Shown: positions 1 to 8,917 of the stretch, piece by piece | Layout: every line of letters begins with the position of its first letter | Numbering within the stretch: position 1 is the first letter of the stretch | Assembly: GCF_030764225.1 (NCBI RefSeq) | Contig: NZ_JASAXH010000006.1 | DNA: 64,000 bases | Source of the DNA: Phocoenobacter atlanticus | GTDB taxonomy: Bacteria > Pseudomonadota > Gammaproteobacteria > Enterobacterales > Pasteurellaceae | Strand: one strand, 5' to 3' | Program-made: the position numbers and the translations under genes | The notes under the pieces: model-generated | Told to the model about the DNA's origin: nothing | The model's input: the letters and a program-made list of their open reading frames with translations, nothing else | The model's database searches: none

Positions 1-656
1 TTATCTATTTTTATTGATTTTTCTCGCACTACTTTATGAAAATAACTTTCTATTTCGTTTCTAAATTTCTTATGATTATTTTTCAATGGCATCACATAAT
101 CACTCTTCTTTTCTATGATTTTCTTCGTTATTTTCTTTTGCGTATTCATCGCATCTACCGTAATGACGGCTTGATTTAGCTCTAAAATATCTATCATTTC
201 TAGAATGCTTTCATTCTCATTTTTCTTACCTTTGGACTTATTTTGAGCTAAAATTAATCCTCTTGAACAACTCCAAGCCGTAATACTATGTAGCGCATTA
301 TGAGGCTCTAAATGTGAACTATTTTTTAATGTTTTACCATCTATTGCAATACACTCTTTACCTTGTGATTTTCGTATCTCATTGATAAAATTAATAAAAA
401 TATAATTTAATTTCTCAGGATTTATCCGTCTTACAATACGAGCAATCGTATCATCAACAGGAATACCATTTTCAAAATCTCGGTATTTTCGTAACCATTT
501 TATATTCAATTTACCAAACTGATGAATTTCACTCCATCCTTCTGCACCTGATATTACCGCACTTACGACAAGAAAAATAACATCTAAGAAGTCATATTTT
601 TTGTTTATATCTTTGCGAGGGTCTTCTAAATCTTTAAAAGCTGATAATATATTCAT
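1..656 (-). CDS. ISAs1-family (H-repeat type) transposase, 3' end cut by window edge
   Basis: The minus strand reads an open frame of about 218 codons from ATG at 656 to the window edge, so the C-terminus is missing. The start MNILSAFKDLEDPRKD and the stretch VIFLVVSAVISGAEGW are typical of the N-terminus of ISAs1/H-repeat DDE transposases. Two likely catalytic aspartates are visible in AIDGKTLKNS and ITVDAMNTQ; the final Glu would lie outside the window. The family moves insertion sequences by cut-and-paste. The frame has no stop in the visible part, so the gene looks intact here, but activity cannot be judged without the missing end. Downstream on the plus strand lies tRNA-fMet. Confidence 0.88.
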   Translation of the reverse strand, partial: MNILSAFKDLEDPRKDINKKYDFLDVIFLVVSAVISGAEGWSEIHQFGKLNIKWLRKYRDFENGIPVDDTIARIVRRINPEKLNYIFINFINEIRKSQGKECIAIDGKTLKNSSHLEPHNALHSITAWSCSRGLILAQNKSKGKKNENESILEMIDILELNQAVITVDAMNTQKKITKKIIEKKSDYVMPLKNNHKKFRNEIESYFHKVVREKSIKID

Positions 657-661
657 TTTTA

Positions 662-688
662 CACCTATTTGTTATTGAATAATAGGTG
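662..688. repeat. Short inverted repeat upstream of the transposase
   Basis: CACCTATT (662-669) and AATAGGTG (681-688) form a perfect 8-bp inverted repeat just upstream of the transposase start. It may belong to the IS end or be a small hairpin in the transposase leader; the true IS terminus was not identified. Confidence 0.4.
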
Positions 689-829
689 CTATTAGATCAT
701 ATTTTTAAGAAAAGTGCGATCTTGCCCTGAACATCTAACCAAGCAATGTATTAATTTTCATCAAACAAATAAAAAATATTTTTTTCTTATTGTAATCTTA
801 AAAAATAAGTGTACTATGCACATCTCAGA

Positions 830-906
<77 letters not shown>

Positions 907-1110
907 TTTCTTCTAAACAGACATTTCAATTATCTTTCAAATTTAAAAATATAACATCTTTATCTAAAATGATAGCGGTATGATTTGTCATATTTTTTGC
1001 AAAGTTAAATTTAATACCTAAACCCATATATTTTAACGAAAATAATTCAATGCTAAGTATACTGAAATTTAGTATAATGTTCAGATCTCAAATTAATGAA
1101 ATAAATTATT

Positions 1111-1980
1111 ATGCAAAATATATATCAATGGCCTTTGCCTCACGCAATTTATCCAGATAGACATAACAAATCTTATCGTTTAAAACGATTTCGTTATCAA
1201 CTGCGTTCGTTGCTACATCGTTCGAAAATCAAAAAATTTGAAGAATTTGTTAATCAAAATCCTCATTTAATAGAAGTACTGAATACATACCCAAACTATA
1301 GTTACCCTGTCGCGCATCGTTTTTTAGATAAGCGTTTTAATGCGACAGAGCGTTTAAATTCAATGTGTGAAAATCTAACTTTTTTACCGAACAAATTGTC
1401 AGAACTAGGGCATCGACCATTATGGGAAGAAGAAATTAATTTTGGTGAAGTGATTGCCGATTTTGATCTTCGTCTTAAAATTAATGAATTTCAACCAATG
1501 GAAGGGTATTGGAATTTAGAGCTATATCATAAACCAAGCGAACAATTAATTTACTTACTGACATTTGGCGAAATAAAACAAGGTTTATTGATTGGTGTTA
1601 TTCAAGGGCCTAATCAAGAAGGCTCTAAAGAGATTGTAAAACAATTAACCAAAAAGTGTCACGGTTTAAGACCTGCCTATTTAATGGTAGATGCAATGAA
1701 ATTATTCACTCAAGTACTGGGTTATCCGTCTTTATTTGGTATTCCTCAAAAATATCAAAATAAATCTCGTTTTGTTCGAAGTAAACGTTTTATTGTTGAT
1801 TATGATGCTATTTTTAGAGAAAGTAATGGTGTTTTAAATGATTATTGGGAATTACCTCTCAACGTAGAAAGTAAAAATTTAGAAGACATTCCAAGTAAAA
1901 AACGCTCAATGTATCGTAAACGCTATGCAATGTTGCAACAATTACAATTATCAATGAAAGAGAAATTAACGCTCTCTTAA
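1111..1980 (+). CDS. VirK/YbjX family protein (DUF535)
   Basis: This 289-residue protein resembles the DUF535 family (YbjX, VirK, Mig-14-associated proteins), known in enterics for roles linked to envelope stress and virulence but without a defined reaction. Family-like features are the aromatic-rich middle (EGYWNLELY), the segment GVIQGPNQEGSKEIVK near residue 170 and the basic YRKRYAMLQQL-type tail. No signal peptide or membrane helix is apparent. A pair of AGTATA-like words at 1056-1080 could be its promoter. It stands alone before a small lipoprotein gene 10 bp downstream, which may be co-transcribed. Confidence 0.8.
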   Translation: MQNIYQWPLPHAIYPDRHNKSYRLKRFRYQLRSLLHRSKIKKFEEFVNQNPHLIEVLNTYPNYSYPVAHRFLDKRFNATERLNSMCENLTFLPNKLSELGHRPLWEEEINFGEVIADFDLRLKINEFQPMEGYWNLELYHKPSEQLIYLLTFGEIKQGLLIGVIQGPNQEGSKEIVKQLTKKCHGLRPAYLMVDAMKLFTQVLGYPSLFGIPQKYQNKSRFVRSKRFIVDYDAIFRESNGVLNDYWELPLNVESKNLEDIPSKKRSMYRKRYAMLQQLQLSMKEKLTLS

Positions 1981-1990
1981 GGAAATCAAA

Positions 1991-2131
1991 ATGATTAAAA
2001 AAATCTTATTTTTAGTTTTAGTCTTCACAACAGTAGTTGCTTGTTCTTCAATATCAGGAACCGGCAGTGTAGGTGGTGGGTCTAATGGTGTTGGTGTCAG
2101 TTTAGGCATTGGTACTGGCATTAAATTTTAA
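1991..2131 (+). CDS. Small glycine-rich lipoprotein
   Basis: A 46-codon frame begins ATG at 1991, ten bases after the preceding stop. It reads MIKKILFLVLVFTTVVAC, a lipoprotein signal with the lipid-accepting Cys at residue 18, then a short Gly/Ser/Val-rich body ending GIGTGIKF. The size and composition resemble small entericidin-like or OmpA-linker-like lipoproteins of Pasteurellaceae, but I recognise no specific family. The protein is probably anchored in a membrane facing the periplasm. Confidence 0.65.
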   Translation: MIKKILFLVLVFTTVVACSSISGTGSVGGGSNGVGVSLGIGTGIKF

Positions 2132-2189
2132 TTTAAAATAATTAACAATAAAAATTATATCTATAGACTGTTTATCTATAAGGAAAAAA

Positions 2190-3338
2190 ATGAAGTATCA
2201 ATTAAAAAAAACAAACGGTAATGCTCGCCGTGGTTGTATGACTTTTTCTCGCCCTAAAGGTGAGTTTCACGTAGAAACCCCAGCTTTTATGCCAGTGGGA
2301 ACTTATGGCACAGTAAAAGGTATGACACCTGAAGAAGTGAAAGCCACAGGAGCTCAAATTTTATTAGGAAATACGTTTCACCTTTGGTTAAGACCAGGGC
2401 AAGAAGTGATGCGTAAACACGGTGATTTACACGATTTTATGCAATGGCACGCTCCAATTTTAACGGATTCAGGTGGTTTTCAGGTATTTAGCCTTGCGAA
2501 AATGCGTAAAATTACTGAAGAGGGCGTTAGTTTTCGTCACCCTATCAATGGATCCAAGATCTTTTTATCTCCTGAAAAATCAATGGAAATTCAATATGAT
2601 TTAGGATCTGACATTGTAATGATTTTTGATGAATGTGCACCTTATCCCTCAACTTTTGATTATACTAAGCAATCAATGGAAATGTCAGTCCGCTGGGCAC
2701 AGCGTAGCCGTCAGCGTTTTGATGAATTAGGCAATAAAAATGCGTTATTCGGTATTGTACAGGGTGGCGTATTTGAAGAGTTACGCAAAGTCTCTATTGA
2801 TGAATTGGTTAAAATTGGCTTTGATGGTTATGCAGTCGGAGGTTTAGCTGTTGGTGAACCAAAAGAAGATATGCACCGTATTTTAGAATATGTTTGCCCT
2901 CAACTACCAAAAGACAAACCTCGTTATTTGATGGGCGTAGGTAAACCTGAAGATTTAGTTGAAGGTGTGCGTCGTGGGATTGATATGTTTGACTGCGTAA
3001 TGCCAACACGTAATGCCCGTAATGGTCATTTATTCGTTACAGATGGTGTGGTAAAAATCCGTAACGCAAAATACCGTGAAGATACAACCACGTTAGATCC
3101 ACATTGTGATTGTTATACTTGCAAAAACTACACCAAAGCCTATTTATATCACTTAGATAAATGTGGCGAAATTTTAGGGGCGAGATTAAATACGATCCAT
3201 AATTTACGTTATTATCAGCGTTTAATGGCAGAAATTCGTCAATCTATTGATGAAGATCGCTTTGATGATTTTGTGGTTGAATTTTATCAACGAATGGGCA
3301 GAGAAGTACCACCGTTGCAATCAGAATGTAAGGCGTAA
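2190..3338 (+). CDS. tgt: tRNA-guanine(34) transglycosylase
   Basis: Tgt exchanges guanine 34 of tRNAs with GUN anticodons for preQ1, a step in queuosine synthesis. The 382-residue length is normal. The active-site block DSGGFQVFSL begins at residue 93 (Asp93 is the likely general base), GGLAVGE and the tRNA-binding MPTRNARNGHLF follow, and the zinc site CDCYTC with a downstream His lies near residues 306-333. A ribosome site AAGGAAAAAA precedes the ATG. The gene stands without other queuosine genes nearby. All key residues are present. Confidence 0.97.
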   Translation: MKYQLKKTNGNARRGCMTFSRPKGEFHVETPAFMPVGTYGTVKGMTPEEVKATGAQILLGNTFHLWLRPGQEVMRKHGDLHDFMQWHAPILTDSGGFQVFSLAKMRKITEEGVSFRHPINGSKIFLSPEKSMEIQYDLGSDIVMIFDECAPYPSTFDYTKQSMEMSVRWAQRSRQRFDELGNKNALFGIVQGGVFEELRKVSIDELVKIGFDGYAVGGLAVGEPKEDMHRILEYVCPQLPKDKPRYLMGVGKPEDLVEGVRRGIDMFDCVMPTRNARNGHLFVTDGVVKIRNAKYREDTTTLDPHCDCYTCKNYTKAYLYHLDKCGEILGARLNTIHNLRYYQRLMAEIRQSIDEDRFDDFVVEFYQRMGREVPPLQSECKA

Positions 3339-3395
3339 TCATTATTTGACAAGCTAATACAATAAGTCTAAGATGATTTATCAAGGAGTTTATAA

Positions 3396-3623
3396 ATGTG
3401 GAATTTATTTAAAAAGCCGATTGAAAAATCATCATTTGAAGCGTGGTCGAAAATGTCCGATGATATAGCAAAAGTGGCAATTTTGGCTATACCTGTAATT
3501 ATTTATGGAGCTGGTACCATTTTATCTAAAACTATGGATATTTTATTATTGCTAAGCTTAATTTATATATTTTTAGCAATGGGGAGAATTTTCAGGAAGA
3601 AGTTTAAGGAGATAGCATTATGA
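3396..3623 (+). CDS. Small membrane protein, unknown
   Basis: A 75-residue protein preceded by a good ribosome site (AAGGAG). It has a polar N-terminus and two hydrophobic segments (about residues 28-45 and 47-63) followed by a basic tail RKKFKEI, so it is probably an inner-membrane hairpin. I recognise no family. The stop overlaps the start of the next small gene as ATGA, so the two are translationally coupled. Confidence 0.55.
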   Translation: MWNLFKKPIEKSSFEAWSKMSDDIAKVAILAIPVIIYGAGTILSKTMDILLLLSLIYIFLAMGRIFRKKFKEIAL

Positions 3624-3706
3624 GTCAATTTACATTACCTTTAATTGTATTTGTATTAATAGGTCTAGTTTTTTTATTTGGTGCAAATTACCTAACTAAA
3701 GACTAA
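3620..3706 (+). CDS. 28-residue single-helix membrane peptide
   Basis: The ATG overlaps the stop of the previous gene (ATGA at 3620-3623). The 28-residue product MSQFTLPLIVFVLIGLVFLF followed by a short polar end is one transmembrane helix. Coupling and a terminator 26 bp downstream suggest a real small gene, possibly the partner of the two-helix protein before it. No function can be assigned. Confidence 0.5.
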   Translation: MSQFTLPLIVFVLIGLVFLFGANYLTKD

Positions 3707-3732
3707 AATGTGCAAAAAATTAACAGAAACTA

Positions 3733-3761
3733 ACCGCTTGTAGCAATACAAGTGGTTTTTT
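3733..3761 (+). terminator. Rho-independent terminator containing an uptake-signal core
   Basis: ACCGCTTGTA (3733-3742) pairs with TACAAGTGGT (3747-3756), followed by a T run. The left arm is the complement of ACAAGCGGT, the Apl-type DNA uptake core, so the terminator doubles as an uptake word. Confidence 0.8.
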
Positions 3762-3782
3762 ATTACACAGAAAAGGAATAAT

Positions 3783-4898
3783 ATGAATAAACTTGCTCTT
3801 TATTGCCGAGCTGGATTTGAAAAAGAAGTGGCGGGTGAAATCTCAGATAAAGCCGTTGAACTCGGTGTTTATGGTTTTACAAAATTAAAAGAAAATACGG
3901 GCTATGTCATTTTTGAATGCTATCAGCAGGGAGATGCAGATAGATTAGCACAAGAACTACCACTTTCTGAATTGATCTTCGTTCGTCAAATGATTGTAGT
4001 AGGGAAGTTGCTAGAAAATTTACCTGAAAATGACCGTATTACCCCTATTTTAGAACAATATCTTGCTCAACAAGATCAAGGTATTGATTTTAAAAAGAGC
4101 AGTGATCTTGTAGTAGAAACACCAGATACCAATGAAGCAAAAGAACTTTCTAAATTTTGCCGTAAGTTTACTGTCCCATTGCGTAATACCTTAAAAAAAC
4201 AAGGTTGGTTACATAGTGGCTCAAAACGTCAAAATAGCATTACATTACAAGTTCTCTTTGTTGGCTCAGGCTGTTGTTATGTAGGCTATGCCTATAATGA
4301 TAACCGATCATCAAATCCTATGGGCATTATGCGATTAAAATTCCCTATGGAAGCCCCTAGTCGTTCAACCTTAAAATTAGAAGAAGCGATTTTAACCTTT
4401 ATTCCAAAATCCGAAGAAAGTTGGCATTTTAATGAAAATGTAAAAGCAGTAGATCTCGGCGCTTGCCCTGGAGGTTGGACATATCAATTAGTCAAACGAG
4501 ATGTGTTTGTTTATTGTGTCGATCACGGAAAAATGGCAGACAGTTTACATAATACAGGGCGTATTGATCATTGTCCTGAAGACGGTTTTAAGTTTAAACC
4601 ACCAAAACGCACTACCATTGACTTATTGGTCTGTGATATGGTGGAACAACCAATGCGAATTAGTGAATTGATCACAAAATGGTTCGTGAATGGATGGTGT
4701 AAAGAGAGTATTTTTAATCTTAAATTACCGATGAAAAAACGCTATCAAGAAGTGCAACGTTGCTTAAATTTTATTACAGAAACGTTAACTAAAAAAGGGT
4801 TTCAATTCACCATTCAAGCTAAACATTTGTATCACGATAGGGAAGAGATCACGGTTTTTATTAAGGTGAAAAAACAATTTGGAAGCGGTGAGATGTAG
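3783..4898 (+). CDS. rlmM: 23S rRNA C2498 2'-O-ribose methyltransferase RlmM
   Basis: RlmM (YgdE) methylates the 2'-O of C2498 in the peptidyl transferase centre. The 371-residue length and the start MNKLALYCRAGFEKEVAGE match the family's N-terminal THUMP-like region. The SAM-binding motif DLGACPGGWTYQL lies near residues 222-234, CDMVEQP carries the catalytic Asp, and FNLKLPMKKRY the catalytic Lys. A ribosome site AAAGGAATA precedes the start. A bidirectional hairpin follows, separating it from the convergent LysR gene. Confidence 0.95.
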   Translation: MNKLALYCRAGFEKEVAGEISDKAVELGVYGFTKLKENTGYVIFECYQQGDADRLAQELPLSELIFVRQMIVVGKLLENLPENDRITPILEQYLAQQDQGIDFKKSSDLVVETPDTNEAKELSKFCRKFTVPLRNTLKKQGWLHSGSKRQNSITLQVLFVGSGCCYVGYAYNDNRSSNPMGIMRLKFPMEAPSRSTLKLEEAILTFIPKSEESWHFNENVKAVDLGACPGGWTYQLVKRDVFVYCVDHGKMADSLHNTGRIDHCPEDGFKFKPPKRTTIDLLVCDMVEQPMRISELITKWFVNGWCKESIFNLKLPMKKRYQEVQRCLNFITETLTKKGFQFTIQAKHLYHDREEITVFIKVKKQFGSGEM

Positions 4899-4916
4899 CG
4901 AGTTTTTTGCAAATAG

Positions 4917-4958
4917 GTAAAGCCATATTGAATAAGTAGTCAGTATGGCTTTACTTTT
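4917..4958. terminator. Bidirectional terminator between rlmM and the LysR gene
   Basis: GTAAAGCCATA (4917-4927) and TATGGCTTTAC (4944-4954) form a perfect 11-bp stem followed by TTTTAT on the plus strand. It lies between two convergent genes. Confidence 0.75.
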
Positions 4959-5027
4959 ATCGTATAGCTATTTTGCTAGGTAATTTTTTAAATACTTCAA
5001 TTGCTAAAATATCAAGAGCTTAATGAA

Positions 5028-5900
5028 TTAATTGACTTCTTTTATTAATAAATTAATAAATGTCCGTACTTTTGTTGATAGATGGTATTTATTTGAATAG
5101 ACCGCCCAAATACCTTCATCGGCAGGTTCATACTCGGTTAATAAGGGAATAAGTTGTCCTTGATTGATAGCATCTTGAACATAATATTCAGGCAGTTGAG
5201 CAATACCTAATCCTTGTATGCAGGCTTGTAATGTTGCTCGAGCATTGTTACTTACCCAGTTTGCATTGACTTTATATTGTAGCTTTTTGCTACGTTTATC
5301 AGAAAAAGTCCAAGTGGACGATGCACTTTTTAAACAGAGATGATTTTTTAATTCGTTTATTGTTTGTGGCGTACCATTTTGTGAAAGATAATTTGGGCTA
5401 GCACATAAAATGAGACGTCTTGAGCTAATTCGTTTTGCAAATAAAGCAGAATCTTTTAATGTACCAGTACGAATGGCTAGGTCATACCCTTCATTAATAA
5501 TATCAATATTACGGTCAGAAAAATGTAGTTCTATTTTCACATCTTGATAAGTTTGCATATAACGAGCGGCAGCGTGAGTGACTTTAGTTTCACCGAATAA
5601 TCCCGCAGTTGAAATTCGTAGTGTACCACGAGGTATCGCTTGCATTTTCATAATATTACAGAGAGTTTCATCTAGATTATAGATATTATCTTTAGTACTT
5701 TGATATAGGGTATCCCCCACTTCTGTAAGGTGTACACTTCGAGTATTACGTTGAAATAATTGCACGCCTAAACGCTCTTCTAATCTTGCAATTTGTCGGC
5801 TTACATTTGCTTTGGATGTTTTCATCATCTTAGCTGCAGAAGAAAAACTTTTTTGCTCAACAACGTGGATAAAAATAATCAACCCTTCTAATGATTGCAT
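5028..5900 (-). CDS. LysR-family transcriptional regulator
   Basis: A 290-residue LTTR: the winged helix-turn-helix occupies residues 1-60 (SFSSAAKMMKTSKANVSRQ, then LGVQLFQRNTRSVHLTEVG), followed by an effector-binding domain of the usual size (FGETKVTHAAARYMQTYQDV; GYDLAIRTGTLKDS). It is closest in style to the AaeR/DmlR/PA2220-like group. It is transcribed divergently from frmA with about 190 bp between starts, so it probably regulates the frmA/frmB genes and itself. That link is an inference from position; the inducer is unknown. Start chosen at 5900 because the HTH begins at once. Confidence 0.9.
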   Translation of the reverse strand: MQSLEGLIIFIHVVEQKSFSSAAKMMKTSKANVSRQIARLEERLGVQLFQRNTRSVHLTEVGDTLYQSTKDNIYNLDETLCNIMKMQAIPRGTLRISTAGLFGETKVTHAAARYMQTYQDVKIELHFSDRNIDIINEGYDLAIRTGTLKDSALFAKRISSRRLILCASPNYLSQNGTPQTINELKNHLCLKSASSTWTFSDKRSKKLQYKVNANWVSNNARATLQACIQGLGIAQLPEYYVQDAINQGQLIPLLTEYEPADEGIWAVYSNKYHLSTKVRTFINLLIKEVN

Positions 5901-6087
5901 AATAAACGCTCCTAATTAATTGTTTCTGTATGGTAACACTGTTTTTCTTATAAATCACTTTTGTTTCATTATAAAGTAGTTACAATGTGCTTATTTTTTC
6001 AGAAACTTAACCTATACTGAGTGAGTAAAATCATTGCAATATAGAATATGTTTTAGGTTAAATTATTTATTATTTGAGGACATTATT

Positions 6088-7197
6088 ATGAAATCTCGCG
6101 CAGCCGTGGCTTTTGAGCCGAACAAACCTTTACAAATTGTCGAAATTGATGTTGAAGATCCAAAAGCTGGTGAAGTAATGGTGCGTATTACGCATACTGC
6201 TCTTTGCCATACTGATGCTTATACTTTATCTGGTATTGATCCAGAAGGTATATTTCCTGCAGTTTTAGGACATGAAGGGGCTGGAATTGTGGTTAAAGTT
6301 GGGGAAGGAGTAACCAGTGTTAAAGAAGGTGATCACGTAATTCCTCTTTACACTGCTGAGTGTGGTAAATGTAAATTTTGTAAATCAGGCAAAACGAATT
6401 TATGTTCATCGGTGCGTGAAACACAAGGAAGAGGCTTAATGCCAGATGGAACTACTCGTTTTTCTTATCAAGGAAAACCGATTTATCACTATATGGGAAC
6501 AAGTACTTTTTCAGAATATACAGTTTTATCTGAGTATTCAGTTGCAAAAATCTCTGAAAATGCGAATCCAGAGAAAACCTGTTTATTAGGTTGTGGTGTA
6601 ACGACAGGGTTAGGTTCAGTAAAAAATGCTGCAAAAGTTGAAAAAGGCGATAATATTGCTGTATTTGGATTAGGTGCAATCGGCTTGGGTGTTATTCAAG
6701 GTGCAGTTAAAGCTGGTGCGAATAAAATTATTGCGGTTGATGTGAATGCGGATAAATTTGAACTTGCAAAACAAATGGGTGCAACGGATTTTATTAATCC
6801 ATTAGAACTTGATAAACCAACAGAACAAGCAATTATTGAAATGACGGATGGGGGAGTGGAATACAGTTTTGCTTGTGTGGGTAATACGAATGTAATGCGT
6901 CAAGCTTTAGAATGTTGTCATAAAGGTTGGGGAGAAAGTGTGATTATTGGTGTTGCTGCTGGTGGTGAAGAAATTTCTACTCGACCATTTCAGTTGGTGA
7001 CAGGGCGTGTATGGCGTGGTACAGCATTTGGTGGTGTGAAAGGACGTAGTGAATTACCAAAAATGGTTGAAGAATATATGAATGGTAAACTAGATTTAGA
7101 TCCTTATGTGACCCATACGATGCCATTTGAAGAGATTAATTATGCTTTTGAATTACTTGAAAAAGGTGAGTCTATTCGTACAGTAATGCATTTTTAA
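6088..7197 (+). CDS. frmA: S-(hydroxymethyl)glutathione dehydrogenase (class III alcohol dehydrogenase)
   Basis: This zinc enzyme oxidises S-hydroxymethylglutathione, formed from formaldehyde and glutathione, with NAD to S-formylglutathione. With the ATG at 6088, preceded by GAGGA, the product has 369 residues, the usual FrmA/AdhC length; the upstream in-frame ATG at 6046 would add an unlikely tail. Catalytic zinc ligands lie in LCHTDAYTLSG and GHEGAGIV, the structural zinc in CGKCKFCKSGKTNLC, and the NAD fold in FGLGAIGLGV. A strong terminator lies between it and frmB, so the two need not be one transcript although they form one pathway. Confidence 0.96.
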   Translation: MKSRAAVAFEPNKPLQIVEIDVEDPKAGEVMVRITHTALCHTDAYTLSGIDPEGIFPAVLGHEGAGIVVKVGEGVTSVKEGDHVIPLYTAECGKCKFCKSGKTNLCSSVRETQGRGLMPDGTTRFSYQGKPIYHYMGTSTFSEYTVLSEYSVAKISENANPEKTCLLGCGVTTGLGSVKNAAKVEKGDNIAVFGLGAIGLGVIQGAVKAGANKIIAVDVNADKFELAKQMGATDFINPLELDKPTEQAIIEMTDGGVEYSFACVGNTNVMRQALECCHKGWGESVIIGVAAGGEEISTRPFQLVTGRVWRGTAFGGVKGRSELPKMVEEYMNGKLDLDPYVTHTMPFEEINYAFELLEKGESIRTVMHF

Positions 7198-7220
7198 GAT
7201 GATTTACAAGTAAAAATTGA

Positions 7221-7266
7221 AACTTGTGATAATGGCGTTAAAATAGCTGTTATCACAAGTTTTTTA
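7221..7266 (+). terminator. Terminator between frmA and frmB
   Basis: AACTTGTGATAA (7221-7232) pairs perfectly with TTATCACAAGTT (7250-7261), followed by six T. It would end or attenuate the frmA transcript, so frmB may depend on readthrough or its own promoter. Confidence 0.85.
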
Positions 7267-7305
7267 TTTCCAAGAATTTATCGTGTTATTTTAGAGGATA
7301 TAAAA

Positions 7306-8145
7306 ATGCAAAAAATAGAAAGTTTTTTTAGTTTTGGGGGCAAACAACAAATTTGGCAACATAATAGTGAAACGCTAAATTGTGCAATGAATGTGGCAGT
7401 TTATTTACCCCCACAAGTACTTAACAAGGAAAATCCTCAGGCTTGTCCTGTTATTTATTGGTTATCAGGTTTAACTTGTACTGAACGCAACTTTATAGAA
7501 AAATCAGGATTTCAACGCTATGCTGCTGAACTTGGCTTAATTATTGTTGCACCTGATACTTCCCCACGAGGTGAAAGTGTTTTTGATGATGAAAGTTATG
7601 ATTTGGGACAGGGAGCCGGGTTTTATCTTAATGCTACTCAATCACCTTGGGATAAGCATTATCAGATGTACGATTATATAGTCCAAGAGTTACCTGATTT
7701 AATTAATAATCACTTTCCAACGAATGGTAAACAAAGTATTTGTGGACATTCAATGGGTGGACACGGTGCGTTAATGATTGCATTAAAAAATCCTGAAACC
7801 TATAGTAGTGTATCGGCATTTTCTCCTATTGTTGCACCAAGCCAAGTGCCGTGGGGAAAAAAAGCATTGACGGCTTATTTAGGTGAAAATTATGAAAATT
7901 GGCAACAATGGGATACCTGTGCTTTGTTGGAACAAGCAAAAAATCCTTTGCCAATGTTAATTGATCAAGGATTAGATGATAGTTTTTTAGAAAAAGAACT
8001 TAAACCAGAGTTACTAGAAAATGTTGCTAAATTAATGAAAGCTGATGTAACAATTAATCGTCGTAAAGGGTACGATCACAGCTATTATTTTATTGCAAGT
8101 TTTATTGGAGAGCATTTAGCTTATCATCATAAAATGCTTTCTTAG
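7306..8145 (+). CDS. frmB: S-formylglutathione hydrolase
   Basis: The second step of glutathione-dependent formaldehyde detoxification: hydrolysis of S-formylglutathione to formate and glutathione. The 279-residue length is typical. It is an alpha/beta hydrolase of the esterase D family: nucleophile Ser149 in GHSMGG, an Asp in IDQGLDDSFL (about 224) and His257 in GYDHSYYF complete the triad; SGLTCTERNF near residue 54 forms the oxyanion region typical of the family. The gene follows frmA, as in many gammaproteobacteria. Ribosome site AGAGGATAT. Confidence 0.96.
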   Translation: MQKIESFFSFGGKQQIWQHNSETLNCAMNVAVYLPPQVLNKENPQACPVIYWLSGLTCTERNFIEKSGFQRYAAELGLIIVAPDTSPRGESVFDDESYDLGQGAGFYLNATQSPWDKHYQMYDYIVQELPDLINNHFPTNGKQSICGHSMGGHGALMIALKNPETYSSVSAFSPIVAPSQVPWGKKALTAYLGENYENWQQWDTCALLEQAKNPLPMLIDQGLDDSFLEKELKPELLENVAKLMKADVTINRRKGYDHSYYFIASFIGEHLAYHHKMLS

Positions 8146-8198
8146 AATAGTAGAACGGTAATTTTAAGAAATAGTGTTTAAAAAAATAGGAGTAAATG

Positions 8199-8465
8199 AT
8201 GGCGGGAGGTTGGTCTCAAGATGGTGCGGTTCAAGAGCAAATTGATGCAAGCATTAATGATGCCATAAAAAGTGCATTAAATCAGCTTCCTAAAGGTGAA
8301 AGTGCTGAGTTTTGTGATGAATGTGGTGATGCTATTCCTCAAGCTCGTCGTCAAGCGATACAAGGTGTTCGTTTGTGTATTCATTGTCAAGAAGAGTTGG
8401 AAATAGTTCAAAGAGATCTTAGTACCTATAATCGTCGTGGTAGTAAAGATAGTCAGTTACGATAA
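8199..8465 (+). CDS. DksA/TraR C4-type zinc-finger protein, YbiI-like
   Basis: An 88-residue protein with the four-cysteine finger CDECGDAIPQARRQAI...CIHC near residues 44-68, the signature of small TraR/YbiI proteins. MAGGWSQDGAVQEQID is close to the YbiI N-terminus. Two ATGs lie in tandem (8196 and 8199); 8199 is preferred because it gives six bases after GGAG, whereas 8196 gives three. Relatives of DksA bind the RNA polymerase secondary channel, but this short form lacks the long coiled coil, and its role is not established. Confidence 0.85.
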   Translation: MAGGWSQDGAVQEQIDASINDAIKSALNQLPKGESAEFCDECGDAIPQARRQAIQGVRLCIHCQEELEIVQRDLSTYNRRGSKDSQLR

Positions 8466-8870
8466 ATAAAAATCTCTTAAACTATTCGTTCAGGGGGATG
8501 GTATTTTAGGTAAAGGTACAAGGCAAGATTATACTTGTAAACTTACAATATGTTCATTATTTATCTTATTTAAAAGGTTGAATACCAAACAAAACCTGTT
8601 TAATTAATGTCGTTCTATACTTAAATGTTATAAATAAAGTTTATTTTCAAATTCAAATAAATAGTCATTTTGCTAATAAGTATATTTTTTTATTCAAGTA
8701 TGATATTGCCCTGATGAAGGGGGTCAAAAATTACCAGCTACAATACTTAAAAATTGTTATTTATTTTATAAATTACCAACACCAAATTAAATAGTGCGAC
8801 TACAAAATAGTTTAGGAGCGGAAAGATCATTTTACTTTTTTGCAAATTTTATCAAACATTTAAAACACAA
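8466..8870. other. AT-rich intergenic region without a gene
   Basis: About 400 bp between the YbiI-like gene and the uraA terminator. I see no convincing coding frame. It contains a weak uptake-like word near 8815 (AGGAGCGGAAAGATC followed by a TTTGCAAATTTT tract), but no clear promoter or RNA. Confidence 0.5.
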
Positions 8871-8896
8871 ACACCGTCTGTAAAATAGGCGGTGTT
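8871..8896 (-). terminator. Terminator of uraA
   Basis: ACACCGTC (8871-8878) and GGCGGTGT (8889-8896) can pair with one mismatch or G:U. Read on the minus strand the hairpin is followed by a T-rich tract, just past the uraA stop. Confidence 0.65.
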
Positions 8897-8917
8897 GATT
8901 AAAAAGTTAATATTAAA

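Noticed and set aside
5028..5900. LysR protein as regulator of the hchA/yqhD promoters
   Set aside because: The shared palindrome TTGTACACAA is not present in its own intergenic region with frmA, so there is no sequence support.
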